Assembly (NCBI GenBank): GCA_964538085.1
Contig: CAZIDF010000001.1
Coordinates: 186,001 to 250,000 of the forward strand
DNA from: G020348385 sp964538085
GTDB lineage: Bacteria; Acidobacteriota; Aminicenantia; Aminicenantales; Aminicenantaceae
DNA: 64,000 nucleotides
Direction of reading: 5' to 3'
Each line of letters starts with the position of its first letter. Position 1 is the stretch's first letter. Shown piece by piece: positions 34,036-44,219 of the stretch. The position numbers and the translations under genes were made by a program. The notes beneath the pieces are model-generated. The model ran no database searches. It was not told where the DNA came from and was given only the letters and a program-made list of their open reading frames with translations.

Positions 34036-34362
34036 ATGAAATACTTGACCCGAAAAGAAGAACTGATCTTGCTGGCGGTCTTCAAGCTGGAGGATAACGC
34101 CAGCCTGGTAAAAATTAGGGAGAACCTAACAGCTTCCACCGGAAATGAGTGGACAGTCGGCAATGTCTATGTTCCGCTGGACAGGATGAAAAAACTGGGA
34201 TACCTGAAGTCTCACATCGGTCAACCAACCGCTCAGAGAGGGGGGAAAGCTGTCAAGTTTTACCGTCTTTCAAAAGAAGGAAAAGAGGCATTGTCGGAAC
34301 TCCGTAAAGTCCACGACAGGATGTGGGCCGGAATTCCGGAGCTCGCTATTAAAAAAGAATAA
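34036..34362 (+). CDS. PadR-family transcriptional regulator
   Basis: The 108-residue winged-helix protein shows the PadR pattern: TRKEELILLAVFKLEDNASL, recognition region WTVGNVYVPLDRMKKLGYL and wing AQRGGKAVKFYRLSKEGKEAL. PadR regulators sense small molecules and repress neighbouring transporters. AAGGA precedes the ATG. The permease gene begins 5 bp after its stop, so the two are co-transcribed and the permease is probably its target. Confidence 0.9.
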   Translation: MKYLTRKEELILLAVFKLEDNASLVKIRENLTASTGNEWTVGNVYVPLDRMKKLGYLKSHIGQPTAQRGGKAVKFYRLSKEGKEALSELRKVHDRMWAGIPELAIKKE

Positions 34363-34367
34363 AAAAA

Positions 34368-37013
34368 GTGAATCAAAGATTTTATCCTCCCCCCAAAATT
34401 CCTCAATGGCTCATGCATCGGTTTTTGCCTCAAACGGAACAAGTTTATCTTGGAGGGGATTTTGACGAAATCTACAACAGCATGTTCGAGGAAAAGGGAC
34501 GAGCATCAGCCAACCGTTGGTACTGGTTCCAACTGATCCAGTCCCTGCCCGAAATCATGCTCAATTCAATCTACTGGAGTCTTGTCATGTTTCAAAACTA
34601 TCTGAAAATCACATTCCGGAATCTTAAGAGACACAAAGGCTATTCCCTGATCAACATCGCCGGCTTATCGGTAGGAATGGCCTGTTTCATCCTAATCATT
34701 TTATTCGCCATGTATGAGTTCAGCTTTGAATCCCATCACCAGAATGCAGAGCGGATTTACCGCGTGAATGTGGAACAGCACCTCACTGACCAAGTGTTTC
34801 GCGCCCAAACTTCGCCCGTCCCCCTCGCTGAAACACTCTACAACGAGATCCCCGAGGTCATTGGATTCACCCGCTTCCAATCCCTCCGCACATTTCTTGT
34901 GCGTCATGAGGACCAAAGATATTATGAAAACGAGGTCGTTTTTGCAGACCACGGCGCATTGGACATGTTCACCTTCCCTATTCTTAAGGGAGACAAAACG
35001 ACAGCGTTGAGGGAGCCCAATACTGCTGTCCTAACAGAAGATATGGCCTCCAAATATTTCGGCAACCTTGATCCGATCGGGAAACCTCTCGAAGTGGAGA
35101 ACAACCTGATTGGAAAAATGTCCTTGATGGTGACGGGTGTGATGCAGAATCAACCCAAAAACTCGAATATTCAATCCAATATGTTGATCTCCATGGAATC
35201 ATTGAAGGACATCGCTCCCCCGGCAGCCTACTGGAACAACTGGATCTCCCAACAACTCGTCTCCTATATCATGCTGCCCGAAACGCACTCTGCCGTTGAG
35301 GTGGAGAAAAAAATCAACGAAGTCTTCGCCAAACATCTGCGGGATGACGATAAGCGGGTGCTCAAATTGGAACAACTCAAGCGGATGCATCTCTACTCCG
35401 CCTTCACAAATACTGGGGACATCCGGACCATCTACATCTTTTTAGCGACAGGACTTCTGATTCTTTTGATCGCCTGCATCAACTTCATGAACCTTTCCAC
35501 AGCCCGCTCTGCCAACCGGGCCAAAGAGGTGGGGATGCGCAAAGTCGTGGGAGCCAAGCGCAAACAGTTGATCCAGCAGTTCTTCGGAGAGACAATCCTG
35601 TTTTCCGCTTTTTCTATGGTCCTGTCCCTTGCCCTTGTCTATGTCTTTCTCCCCTCTCTGAATAACCTGACCGGGCAATTCATCCGGTTTGGGGACATCG
35701 CGCGTAGCGGAATAATCTTCGGTCTTTTCGGTATCGTCGTTCTTGTGGGGCTTTTCTCCGGAAGTTATCCGGCCCTTTTCTTGTCAGCTTTTCAGCCAAC
35801 GAGTGTTCTCAAAGGGATTTTAAAAACAGGTCAGAAAGGCAGGATGTTCAGAAAAGTGTTGGTTATTTTTCAATTCAGCATCACGATCGCCCTGATCATC
35901 TGCACATTCGTTCTGGGCAGGCAACTGCAGTTCATGCGCAACAAGGCTATGGGATTCAAAAAAGACCAAATCCTGGTCATCAGCAATGAAAGCGCCGCTG
36001 GAAGCCAAAATATCCAACCTTTTAAAACAGCGTTGATGCAGAATCCAAGGGTTTTGGGCGTGTGCGGATCTCTTCAATTACCCAGCCGGATCGGTATGTA
36101 TAACGACGTCACATGGGAGGGGGCGCCCGAAGGAGAAAAGATCGAACTCATTCATAACAGCGTGGATTATGATTTTATCGGCACCTATGAGATCGAGCTC
36201 GTAGCCGGGAGAAATTTTTCACCCGAATTTCCGACTGATCAACGGAATACAAGGAGATCGAGCGGAGATTCCCAAAACGCGGGTGCGGTTATTCTCAACC
36301 AGGAGGCTGTTCGGCGTTTCGGCTGGGAAGACCCCATCGGGAAAAAAGTCATCCAGACCTACGGTGCAGACCGGAACTATTACACCGTCGTCGGTGTGAT
36401 CGAAGATTTTCATTTTTCCTCCCTGAAAAATGCTATCCGGCCGATGAATTTATTCTTGAGCCTGGATTCGAACCGGTATATCTCTGTCAATATGCAGACA
36501 CAGGACATTCCTGGAACTATCTCTTTCATAGAAGAAACTTGGGACAAAATTTATCCCAATCTGCCGATGGATTACTACTTTCTCGACAGCGTTTTCGACA
36601 GACAGTACCGGTCCGAGCAAAGACTCCAGCGACTTTTCGGGTATTTCAGCGGGCTGGCTATATTTATCGCCTGCTTGGGACTCTTCGGCTTGGCCTCTTT
36701 TGCGGCCGAACAGCGAACTAAAGAGATCGGGATCCGGAAAGTGCTGGGATCCTCCGTTTCCGGGATTGTCAGCCTTCTCTCCAAAGAATTCACAATATTG
36801 GTGATGGTGGCTAACATCATCGCATGGCCGATCGCTTATTTGGTGTCCCGAACTTGGCTGAAAAGTTTCGCCTACCGCATCGATATCAACAGCCAGCTCG
36901 GGTATTTCCTTGCCGCTGCTGTTCTCGCCCTGCTCATCTCCTGGCTAACAGTGAGCTTTCAGGCCATCAAAGCCGCCCACGCCAATCCCGTCGACTCTCT
37001 CCGCTACGAGTGA
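34368..37013 (+). CDS. MacB/FtsX-like ABC transporter permease with PadR-linked N-terminal prefix
   Basis: The 881-residue protein (GTG start) has an extra 70-residue N-terminal prefix (PPKIPQWLMHRFLPQTEQ; FDEIYNSMFEEKG) of the kind found on permeases next to PadR genes. Then come two repeats of a periplasmic MacB_PCD domain plus FtsX core. The first membrane helix is near LINIAGLSVGMACFILIILF; FtsX motifs TRSANRAKEVGMRKVVGAKR-like and QRTKEIGIRKVLGSS mark the coupling helices. It is a mechanotransmission-type permease; no ATPase gene is adjacent, so the ATPase is elsewhere. It is a paralog of the permease at 54417. Confidence 0.9.
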   Translation: MNQRFYPPPKIPQWLMHRFLPQTEQVYLGGDFDEIYNSMFEEKGRASANRWYWFQLIQSLPEIMLNSIYWSLVMFQNYLKITFRNLKRHKGYSLINIAGLSVGMACFILIILFAMYEFSFESHHQNAERIYRVNVEQHLTDQVFRAQTSPVPLAETLYNEIPEVIGFTRFQSLRTFLVRHEDQRYYENEVVFADHGALDMFTFPILKGDKTTALREPNTAVLTEDMASKYFGNLDPIGKPLEVENNLIGKMSLMVTGVMQNQPKNSNIQSNMLISMESLKDIAPPAAYWNNWISQQLVSYIMLPETHSAVEVEKKINEVFAKHLRDDDKRVLKLEQLKRMHLYSAFTNTGDIRTIYIFLATGLLILLIACINFMNLSTARSANRAKEVGMRKVVGAKRKQLIQQFFGETILFSAFSMVLSLALVYVFLPSLNNLTGQFIRFGDIARSGIIFGLFGIVVLVGLFSGSYPALFLSAFQPTSVLKGILKTGQKGRMFRKVLVIFQFSITIALIICTFVLGRQLQFMRNKAMGFKKDQILVISNESAAGSQNIQPFKTALMQNPRVLGVCGSLQLPSRIGMYNDVTWEGAPEGEKIELIHNSVDYDFIGTYEIELVAGRNFSPEFPTDQRNTRRSSGDSQNAGAVILNQEAVRRFGWEDPIGKKVIQTYGADRNYYTVVGVIEDFHFSSLKNAIRPMNLFLSLDSNRYISVNMQTQDIPGTISFIEETWDKIYPNLPMDYYFLDSVFDRQYRSEQRLQRLFGYFSGLAIFIACLGLFGLASFAAEQRTKEIGIRKVLGSSVSGIVSLLSKEFTILVMVANIIAWPIAYLVSRTWLKSFAYRIDINSQLGYFLAAAVLALLISWLTVSFQAIKAAHANPVDSLRYE

Positions 37014-37172
37014 TCCACTGTATACCAACATGGCTATCTGGCCTTATAGAAAAACTAGAGTCTCGGTTTTCAAATCCCACATCCCTTGATCCTGAAACGT
37101 TATTATTGTCAATATAGGTACTGCCATTGATTTTTTTCAGAAGAGTTATATAGAATTGGTTTACCAGCCAAC

Positions 37173-38378
37173 ATGAAAAAACCGCTAAGCCTTTTGCTAT
37201 CTTTAATCCTTGCATTTGCCCTGCTCTCTCATCGATCCATAGGCCAAGTCGAACCGTCCTTGGCCAAGGGGAATTTGAGGGTCCTTGTTCTAGAAGGAAC
37301 GCCCTATGAAAGGGGGCTTAAGCACGGGAAATCGCTGAAAGAGGATATCCATGCTCTGGTCGGATTCTGGAAGGCCGACATCGAACAGACCTACAAAATC
37401 GAGCCCGATGTTTTCATAAAAAGATTCCTGGACTACACGGACTTCCCCGCCGCAATCGAACGATGGACGCCGGAGCTTCTAGAAGAAGTTCGTGGTATAG
37501 CAGATGGAGCTGGTCTGGATTACGACACCGTCTTTGCCTTCCAGTTGGTGGATGAGATGTGGGTAATGGGTACGGAAATGCTGGGCAACGGCCACAACAC
37601 AACTATCGACCACTGCACCACAATCGGGGTTCAAAAATCCCCAACCGGGCTCAGCATAGTCTCTCAAACCCTGGATATCCCCACTTTTTACCACGGATTT
37701 CAGACGTTGCTCCATATCAAAGAACCAGAATCGAATTTACAGACAATGCTGTTCACCTTTCCAGGTTTTATCGCCGCAAACGGGCTGAACAGTTCCTCTG
37801 TGGCCGTTGTGGTCAATGCCGTCCAGCAGTTGGAACACTCCCGGGACGGACTCCCTGTAGCCTTTGTCATCCGGGGGATATTGCAGAAAAAAACATACAA
37901 AGAAGCGGTTAAATTCATACACACGATCAAATTCGCAGCTCCCCAAAATTATATGATAGGAGGCCTGGAGACTGTGGAAAGCTTCGAATGTTCTGCCACT
38001 CACGTGGAAGAGTACTCCCCTTTTCCCGGCTCCCTTTTCACATATCACACCAATCACCCCCTCAAAAACAGGCATCTTACTCCCGAGCTTCTTGAGGCCT
38101 TTAAATCCAGAAACATTGACCCTCAGGAATACGAATTCAAGTGCCCGCGGTTCGAGGCTTTGCAGATGATATTGCAGAATAATGATGTCGAGATAAGTAT
38201 CGGAAAACTGAAGGATATATTCAGCGACCGGGATACCATCATCAATAACCGCAGCACGTTCGGAGCCACCATCATGGTGCTTTCGGAAAGCCCTGAACTG
38301 CTCATTTCTCCAGGAAGGCCGGACGAAATGCCTTTCCAAGCTTTTAGGTTCGATGGATTTCATTCCATTCTTCATTAA
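37173..38378 (+). CDS. Exported C45-family (acyltransferase/amidohydrolase) protein
   Basis: The 401-residue protein has a signal peptide (PLSLLLSLILAFALLSHRS) and resembles peptidase C45 / acyl-CoA:6-aminopenicillanate acyltransferases. These are Ntn hydrolases that self-cleave before a cysteine. The family region is TPYERGLKHGKSL, followed by TTIDHCTTIGV with the candidate nucleophile Cys in DHC. Further family-like segments are FTFPGFIAANGLNSSSVAVVV and YMIGG. Relatives cut or transfer acyl groups on amides; the substrate is unknown. Confidence 0.8.
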   Translation: MKKPLSLLLSLILAFALLSHRSIGQVEPSLAKGNLRVLVLEGTPYERGLKHGKSLKEDIHALVGFWKADIEQTYKIEPDVFIKRFLDYTDFPAAIERWTPELLEEVRGIADGAGLDYDTVFAFQLVDEMWVMGTEMLGNGHNTTIDHCTTIGVQKSPTGLSIVSQTLDIPTFYHGFQTLLHIKEPESNLQTMLFTFPGFIAANGLNSSSVAVVVNAVQQLEHSRDGLPVAFVIRGILQKKTYKEAVKFIHTIKFAAPQNYMIGGLETVESFECSATHVEEYSPFPGSLFTYHTNHPLKNRHLTPELLEAFKSRNIDPQEYEFKCPRFEALQMILQNNDVEISIGKLKDIFSDRDTIINNRSTFGATIMVLSESPELLISPGRPDEMPFQAFRFDGFHSILH

Positions 38379-38433
38379 AATAATGTAGTATAAGAGGATC
38401 TTTTTTCCATTAAATATAGGAGCGGGAGGTCAC

Positions 38434-40074
38434 ATGAACGAAAAAGAAAAATACTCCATCAGTCCGACTGGTGAAAAATTTCCTCTGCCCGATCCCGAAG
38501 ATTATAAGCAAGAATTTGAAACACTCGAAAAGCGGGTCAACCAGGAAAGAGAAAAAGGGCGAGAAATTGTGGTGGTGATGGGGGTCGGTTTTGTCGGAGC
38601 GGTAATGGCTGCCATCATAGCCGATTCGACAGATGAGAAGGGCAATCCCAGCAAATTCGTTATCGGTATGCAGCGGCCGAGTGTGCGCAGTTTTTGGAAG
38701 ATACCTTTGCTGAACAAAGGCATTTCCCCTGTCAAGGCAGAAGATCCCGAGGTCGATCCGATGATCAGTCGCTGTGTAAAGGACAAACAGACTCTCATCG
38801 CAACTTACACATACGATGTGCTATCTCTTGCCGACATTGTCGTTATCGATGTGCAGTGCGATTACCTCAAAGAAGATCTGGGAAATGTGAGAACCGGCAG
38901 AACGGAAATGGCCGCACTGGAAAGCTCTTTTGGGATCATCGCCGAACATATTCGTCCCGAAGCCCTAGTCTTGATCGAGACCACTGTGGCTCCAGGAACC
39001 ACTGAGCAAGTGGCCTACCCCATCATGAAGAAGATATTCAAAAACAGGGGCATCGAAAGTGAACCATTGCTTGCCCATAGTTATGAACGCGTCATGCCTG
39101 GCCGTAACTACGTTGCCAGCATCCGTGATTTTTGGCGGGTTTGTTCCGGCATCAATGAAGAAGCAAAAACCCGGGTTGTCAAATTCTTGAATGAGGTACT
39201 GAACACAGAGAAATATCCTCTCACGGTGATGGATAAGCCGATCGAATCTGAAACGGCAAAAATAGTCGAGAACTCCTACCGTGCGACTATCTTGGCCTTT
39301 TTGGATGAATGGAGCCTGTTCGCCGAGCGGAACGGAGTAGACATAATCAAAGTTATCAAAGCCATCAAGGTGCGACCGACTCACAGCAATATCATCTTTC
39401 CCGGTCCTGGCATCGGAGGATATTGCCTTCCCAAGGATGGGGGTTTGGGTGTGTGGTCCTATAAACATATCCTGGGATTCGAAGATGATATATTCAAGAT
39501 CACACCCTTGGCTATCGATATAAATGACACAAGAGGAGTACATGCGGCCCAACTCACCCGGGACGCTTTGCGCAATATGGGACAGCCCATAGCGGCCGCG
39601 GAAATACTGGTATTGGGGGCCGCGTATCGTGAAGATGTGGGCGACACGCGTTACAGTGGCTCCGAGATCATCATACGCAAGCTGGCAGAGATGGGAGCTG
39701 AAATTCGAGTTCATGATCCCTATATCGACCACTGGTGGGAATTCGAAAAACAGGATTCCTATCCAGGAGTTGGCGAGAGCAAATCCCGCTTTTTCCGCAA
39801 TCAGGAGAAACTGGCAGAGATATCTGTCCAGAACGATCTGAATGCGGCTTTAAAAGATGTCGAGGCCGTGATTTTTGCCGTGCGACATGAACCCTATCTC
39901 GACCTTCAACCCGATGATGTGATAAAAGCCATCGGTCACAGAGCAGCCATAATCGATTGCTTCGGGATTCTTTCAGACGAAAAGATACACCGTTATTTCG
40001 AGTTGGGTTGTGAAGTCAAAGGGCTTGGCCGCGGCCACATCCAGAGGATAAAAGAAAAAGTAAGAAGATTATAA
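38434..40074 (+). CDS. Nucleotide-sugar (UDP/GDP-sugar) dehydrogenase
   Basis: The 546-residue enzyme oxidises a nucleotide sugar to its uronate with 2 NAD+. The NAD loop is VVMGVGFVGAVMAA (GVGFVG near 50-55). The catalytic cysteine is C331 in GPGIGGYCLPKDGG, and the C-terminal domain follows with ILVLGAAYREDVGDTRYSG. It is longer than typical UDP-glucose dehydrogenases (about 450), with an extended N-terminus and an insertion around residues 65-105. UDP-N-acetylmannosamine dehydrogenase is also possible. GGAGG-type spacing (GGGAGGTCAC) precedes the ATG. It would supply a sugar acid for envelope glycans. Confidence 0.9.
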   Translation: MNEKEKYSISPTGEKFPLPDPEDYKQEFETLEKRVNQEREKGREIVVVMGVGFVGAVMAAIIADSTDEKGNPSKFVIGMQRPSVRSFWKIPLLNKGISPVKAEDPEVDPMISRCVKDKQTLIATYTYDVLSLADIVVIDVQCDYLKEDLGNVRTGRTEMAALESSFGIIAEHIRPEALVLIETTVAPGTTEQVAYPIMKKIFKNRGIESEPLLAHSYERVMPGRNYVASIRDFWRVCSGINEEAKTRVVKFLNEVLNTEKYPLTVMDKPIESETAKIVENSYRATILAFLDEWSLFAERNGVDIIKVIKAIKVRPTHSNIIFPGPGIGGYCLPKDGGLGVWSYKHILGFEDDIFKITPLAIDINDTRGVHAAQLTRDALRNMGQPIAAAEILVLGAAYREDVGDTRYSGSEIIIRKLAEMGAEIRVHDPYIDHWWEFEKQDSYPGVGESKSRFFRNQEKLAEISVQNDLNAALKDVEAVIFAVRHEPYLDLQPDDVIKAIGHRAAIIDCFGILSDEKIHRYFELGCEVKGLGRGHIQRIKEKVRRL

Positions 40075-40102
40075 AACATTGAATAGTCCTTTATATCCGA
40101 TG

Positions 40103-40135
40103 CCATATGCTTTAAAATAAGTAAAGAGCATATGG
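40103..40135 (+). promoter_or_regulatory. Inverted repeat overlapping the transglutaminase start codon
   Basis: CCATATGCT (40103-40111) and AGCATATGG (40127-40135) are perfect 9-bp arms with 15 nt between. The ATG at 40132 lies in the right arm, so the mRNA could hide its own start codon in a hairpin. Confidence 0.45.
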
Positions 40136-41544
40136 GTAAAAGGAATGTCTTTTATTGTGTTCTTATAATAATCCTTTTCCTTTTTGCATCCCCATTATCC
40201 GCTCAAACCAGGGAGTCGTGGCAAAAGCTGGAGCGAAACGGGCATGGCTACGGGTTCGACCACATCATCGTAGAAGACCTCGAAAACGGGAACATCCGAT
40301 ACCAGATCTATCAAACCATAAAAACGGACATAGCTGGCTACAACCCGCAAGCTATCACACAAAAGGGCTTTTATATCGTCGATAAAGATATGAACCCGGT
40401 GGCATTCGACCTTCAAATTCAATTCAAAATCAAACAAACACACATCGCTGGAGAGTTCAGAGATAAAACTCTTTTTCTAACTCGGCAGGTCGATAACGAA
40501 GAGATCCAGTATCAAGAAATTCCTATCGACGATGTCTATTTCGAAGTCGTCGTGGGTAGCGTCATTTTCCAAAAAAAAGATCTGGGTCATTTCGAATTGC
40601 ATGTTTTTAATCCTGTGGAAGGGAAAATCAATGAGTATGATGTCGAAGTCATCCCGGATGACAAAGGCAGTATCATCGCCAAGGCGAGAGAAAGAATCAC
40701 CATGATCTTCAACATCGACAAAAAAGGCCGGGTCAAACAGATCAAGTTTGTCGAACTCAACAGCCGATCCTATGTCACGACGGCCAGAAATGCGCGGAAT
40801 ATCAACTATCTCAACACTGCCGATGGATTGACCCTGACGGTTCTGTGCAAGCCCCAATTCCCTAATGTATGGAGTATCGACAGGGCACAGATATCCATCA
40901 AATGGAAGGGGATTCCCTTCGAGCAATTTCGATTCGTAGACAACCGGCAAAAAGTTGTCGAAAAAGTACGAAATGGGGATGAATACGAGGCTGTGCTGGA
41001 GATAAAAAAGCCACTTCCTCCATCAATTGTTGCTCAATTCCCAGTCCAAGATGAATACTTTGCTCCTTTTTTAATGGATTCAGAGTTCATCAAGCCGAAT
41101 GATCCGGCCATCCAAAAGCAACTTTTTGAAATCAAAGGCGATGAAAACGATGCGTTATCCCTTGTGAAAAAAATTCTTCTCTGGGTGTACGAAAATATCG
41201 GAACAGAATATATCGCTGAAACACTATCGGGTCCGGAAGTTCTCAAAAGGAAAAGAGGAAAATGTGTGGAATTCTCGACACTTTTTGCCTCTCTTGCCAG
41301 GGCGGCAGGGATCCCGACACGTGTCGCTTTCGGTGAAGCCCTAAACGGAAAAAACTGGGTCGGGCACATGTGGTGTGAAGTGTGGTTGGGCGAATGGGTC
41401 GCCGTCGATGCGGCAGCAGGGATTCTCGTCGAGAATCCCTCCCACATCAAATTTATCGACAGCCCGACCGTGATGGGCACCCAAAAAATCCGCTGGAAGC
41501 TGGTCGACAACCTGGGTATCGAGATCCTATCGTTCCAGAAATAA
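40132..41544 (+). CDS. Exported transglutaminase-like cysteine protease-fold protein
   Basis: The 470-residue protein has a signal peptide (YCVLIIILFLFASPLSAQ), a roughly 300-residue beta-rich N-terminal region and a C-terminal transglutaminase core. The likely triad is C378 (RGKCVEFSTLFASLARAAG), H412 (WVGHMWCEVW) and D426 (WVAVDAAAG). Bacterial members cleave or cross-link peptides in the periplasm. Translation may be weak: only AAAGAG precedes the ATG and a hairpin covers it. Function beyond the fold is unknown. Confidence 0.88.
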   Translation: MGKRNVFYCVLIIILFLFASPLSAQTRESWQKLERNGHGYGFDHIIVEDLENGNIRYQIYQTIKTDIAGYNPQAITQKGFYIVDKDMNPVAFDLQIQFKIKQTHIAGEFRDKTLFLTRQVDNEEIQYQEIPIDDVYFEVVVGSVIFQKKDLGHFELHVFNPVEGKINEYDVEVIPDDKGSIIAKARERITMIFNIDKKGRVKQIKFVELNSRSYVTTARNARNINYLNTADGLTLTVLCKPQFPNVWSIDRAQISIKWKGIPFEQFRFVDNRQKVVEKVRNGDEYEAVLEIKKPLPPSIVAQFPVQDEYFAPFLMDSEFIKPNDPAIQKQLFEIKGDENDALSLVKKILLWVYENIGTEYIAETLSGPEVLKRKRGKCVEFSTLFASLARAAGIPTRVAFGEALNGKNWVGHMWCEVWLGEWVAVDAAAGILVENPSHIKFIDSPTVMGTQKIRWKLVDNLGIEILSFQK

Positions 41545-41638
41545 AACCTCTATTAGATCCAACCTTAAGGGAATAATTTAAAAATATACTTGTATAATAA
41601 ACGAGGGCACATATTTTGGATGGATTATGGGAGGGAGT

Positions 41639-42784
41639 ATGAAAAAACCGGTCTATTTCCTTTTTATCATCATTTTGTGCATTCACTGCGCGCAGAGATC
41701 AGACAGAATTGAAAAATTCACCGAGGACGGCGTTGAAGTCATCATCAATCACCTGGAACCTTACAAGATTATCGGCGGGCCGGCCATTCTCACACTCGAA
41801 AAGGTATTGTCAATTGATTTTGCCAGTGAGGAAATCGGAGAGTTAGGAATAGCTGATGCGTCAGATTTTGAGGTCGACAGAGTGGGGAATATCTATTTTT
41901 TCAACAGCAATAAAGATGGGAATCTGATTTTCAAATTTGATGCAAAAGGCAAATTCCTTCATTCCTTCGGACACAAAGGACAGGGACCTGGTGAAATCCA
42001 ATTCATCCTTTACGCGGGGATGGATAACCGGAACAACTTAACAGTTTACGATCATACGAACAAAAAAATCTTGCTTTTCGATCAAGAGGGATCGTTAATC
42101 AGAGAGTGCCGCTCCCCAACCGACGGACGTTCCGTGTATCCCTTGGAAAACAGGAACTTTGTTTGTCTGGGAGATAGATTCTCTGAAGACAGACAACAGC
42201 TGGATTGGGTATTGAGTGTGAGTGATCCGGATTTTAATTCAATACGGGAGCTTATCAGTCAGGATCAAGATCCCTACAAAATAGATGCCAATGGCTATAG
42301 AGCCATAAATTCCGTGCCTTTCATAAAATGGAAGATTCATCAGGGCTATATTTATGCGGCCTGCGAGGAAAGAGGATATGAGATATTAAAATTTGATTTA
42401 GAGGGTAAACTCGTCCAGATAATCCGGAAGGAATACGAGCCAGTATCCATTCCCGCAGATGTGATCGAAGAAAGAAAAAGGTTATTCGAACAGTTTGGAG
42501 ACAAGTTTTTCTTTCCAAAATACTGGCTTCCGATTTGTGACTTTTTCCTGGATGATGCAGGCCGCATCTACATGATGACCTTTAAAAGAGGCAAAAATCC
42601 TGGAGAATACATATATGATATTTTTAATCCTGAAGGTGTATTTATTAGAAGGGAAAGTCTGAATATCCTTTCTATGGGCGATCGCGAGATCTGTGCTCAA
42701 GCGAAAGGAGACAGCTTGTATTGCTTCCAGGAAAAACCCGATGGATTTCGGGAATTCCAAGTCTACCGGATGATATGGAAATAA
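41639..42784 (+). CDS. Six-bladed beta-propeller lipoprotein
   Basis: The start at 41639 is chosen because GGAGGGAGT is directly upstream; an in-frame ATG lies four codons earlier. The 381-residue protein has a lipoprotein signal with lipobox CIHC. NHL-type repeats follow, such as DFEVDRVGNIYFFNSNKDGNLIFKFD (split over two strands) and FGHKGQGPGEIQ. This family of surface or periplasmic propellers is expanded in the presumed host lineage; ligand and role are unknown. It is a paralog of the protein at 45633. Confidence 0.85.
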   Translation: MKKPVYFLFIIILCIHCAQRSDRIEKFTEDGVEVIINHLEPYKIIGGPAILTLEKVLSIDFASEEIGELGIADASDFEVDRVGNIYFFNSNKDGNLIFKFDAKGKFLHSFGHKGQGPGEIQFILYAGMDNRNNLTVYDHTNKKILLFDQEGSLIRECRSPTDGRSVYPLENRNFVCLGDRFSEDRQQLDWVLSVSDPDFNSIRELISQDQDPYKIDANGYRAINSVPFIKWKIHQGYIYAACEERGYEILKFDLEGKLVQIIRKEYEPVSIPADVIEERKRLFEQFGDKFFFPKYWLPICDFFLDDAGRIYMMTFKRGKNPGEYIYDIFNPEGVFIRRESLNILSMGDREICAQAKGDSLYCFQEKPDGFREFQVYRMIWK

Positions 42785-42833
42785 AAACCAAGTTTTGGTG
42801 AAACTCTTCCATTGTCCTTCCAGTATTATATTG

Positions 42834-42863
42834 TGACACATAAAGTGTAACGGCAGGTATAAT
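42834..42863 (+). promoter_or_regulatory. Candidate sigma-70 promoter of the S8 peptidase gene
   Basis: TGACAC (42834-42839) and a perfect TATAAT (42858-42863) are separated by 18 bp, 21 bp before the start codon. Confidence 0.4.
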
Positions 42864-42884
42864 TGGATTTATTGGAGACTATAG

Positions 42885-44219
42885 ATGAAACACAAAATTG
42901 TCGAAATTTTCACAACCATTGTGTGCGCTATTTTTTTAATCAGTTCAATAAAAAGCAATAATGATGAAGACGCGATAGCCAAGATAAGAAATGGCCTAAA
43001 ATCGGGCCAGATCGCCTATAAGTTATCCACACCCGAAGAAATAATATCTTTCCTGGGAAAACCAACGAAACAGCAAGAAGACAGAGACGGCGGTATGCAA
43101 ATGCTGGGATTTGAGTATCCGGATATTCAAATAGCCTTTTGGAAAATGCGCAACGATCCGGCTCCATTTACTCTAAGGCGGATTTACTATAAGGAAAAAC
43201 AGCTTGACATCGGAGAAGATGAAAAACTTATCCTCAGAACGAACGACGACCTGAATAAGATCGATCGATTCTGGGGCTTAGCCAACATTTCTCTTATGAG
43301 ATTGGACCTGAGAGAACTGATAAAATTCCTGAACTCCATGACCTTCGACACCCTCACCGAATGGCCGCCTGAAGACAGAATGCCGGAGGGATTTCATCCT
43401 GCTAAGATTGTCGCTAATGCAAAAAATCCTGGTCTGGGTGTTAATGCCCTCCATGAGGAAGGAATAGATGGAACCGGCGTGGGGATCGCCATCATCGACC
43501 AACCTTTGCTCTTGGGCCATACAGAATACACGTCTTGTCTCACCCGTTATGATGAAACAGGGCTCAAAGACCTCTCCCCTCAAATGCATGGGTCTCCGGT
43601 CACTTCAATTGCTGTCGGCAAAAACCTAGGAGTCGCTCCGAATGCATCCCTCACCTATTTCGCCGTCCCGATGTGGGAGAAGGACAACACGCCCTACATC
43701 ACATCACTAAAAAAAATCCTTGAATGGAACAGAACCCTTCCTGAGCAAGAAAAAATTCGGGTTGTCAGTATTTCAAACGGGATGTTCCCCAATTATCCGC
43801 ATTATGAAGAATGGAAAGCAATGTTATCCCAGATGGAAAGCCATGGGATACTCGTCGTGACCTGTGATCCGGCCATGCTCGATTATGGCATCCTGTCCCT
43901 CGATCCTGGGGAAGATCCCGATAAATTTGAAAGTTATAAACCCGGAATTTATGTATCGGAAGGGGATGTGATCAGGGTTCCCGGCGCAAACAAGACAGTG
44001 GCCAGCCACAGGGGCAATGATGTTTACACGTTCGACAGGACGGGCGGGATGAGCTGGGGGGCACCCTATATCGCCGGATTGGCGGCACTCGCTTATCAAG
44101 TCGATCCGGATATCCAACCCAAGGAAATCATTCAATGCCTCATCACAACCGTTGTAAATACAGAAGCCGGTCCGATCGTCAATCCTGTGGATTTAATCGA
44201 AAAGGTCCGCGCTAAATAG
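42885..44219 (+). CDS. Subtilisin-like (S8) serine peptidase
   Basis: The 444-residue protein has a hydrophobic N-terminus (EIFTTIVCAIFLISSI), a roughly 140-residue prodomain-like region and an S8 core. The catalytic residues fit D205 (IAIIDQPLLLGH), H235 (QMHGSPVTSIAVG) and S390 (GGMSWGAPYIAGLAAL). The usual DTG becomes DQP and GTS becomes GMS, so it is a divergent member, but the triad is intact. It is probably secreted. Its 3' end overlaps the convergent glycosyltransferase gene by 8 bp. Confidence 0.88.
   Translation: MKHKIVEIFTTIVCAIFLISSIKSNNDEDAIAKIRNGLKSGQIAYKLSTPEEIISFLGKPTKQQEDRDGGMQMLGFEYPDIQIAFWKMRNDPAPFTLRRIYYKEKQLDIGEDEKLILRTNDDLNKIDRFWGLANISLMRLDLRELIKFLNSMTFDTLTEWPPEDRMPEGFHPAKIVANAKNPGLGVNALHEEGIDGTGVGIAIIDQPLLLGHTEYTSCLTRYDETGLKDLSPQMHGSPVTSIAVGKNLGVAPNASLTYFAVPMWEKDNTPYITSLKKILEWNRTLPEQEKIRVVSISNGMFPNYPHYEEWKAMLSQMESHGILVVTCDPAMLDYGILSLDPGEDPDKFESYKPGIYVSEGDVIRVPGANKTVASHRGNDVYTFDRTGGMSWGAPYIAGLAALAYQVDPDIQPKEIIQCLITTVVNTEAGPIVNPVDLIEKVRAK

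Noticed and set aside
38965..39732. 255-codon minus-strand frame under the nucleotide-sugar dehydrogenase
   Set aside because: Antisense to the dehydrogenase catalytic domain, with no supporting features.
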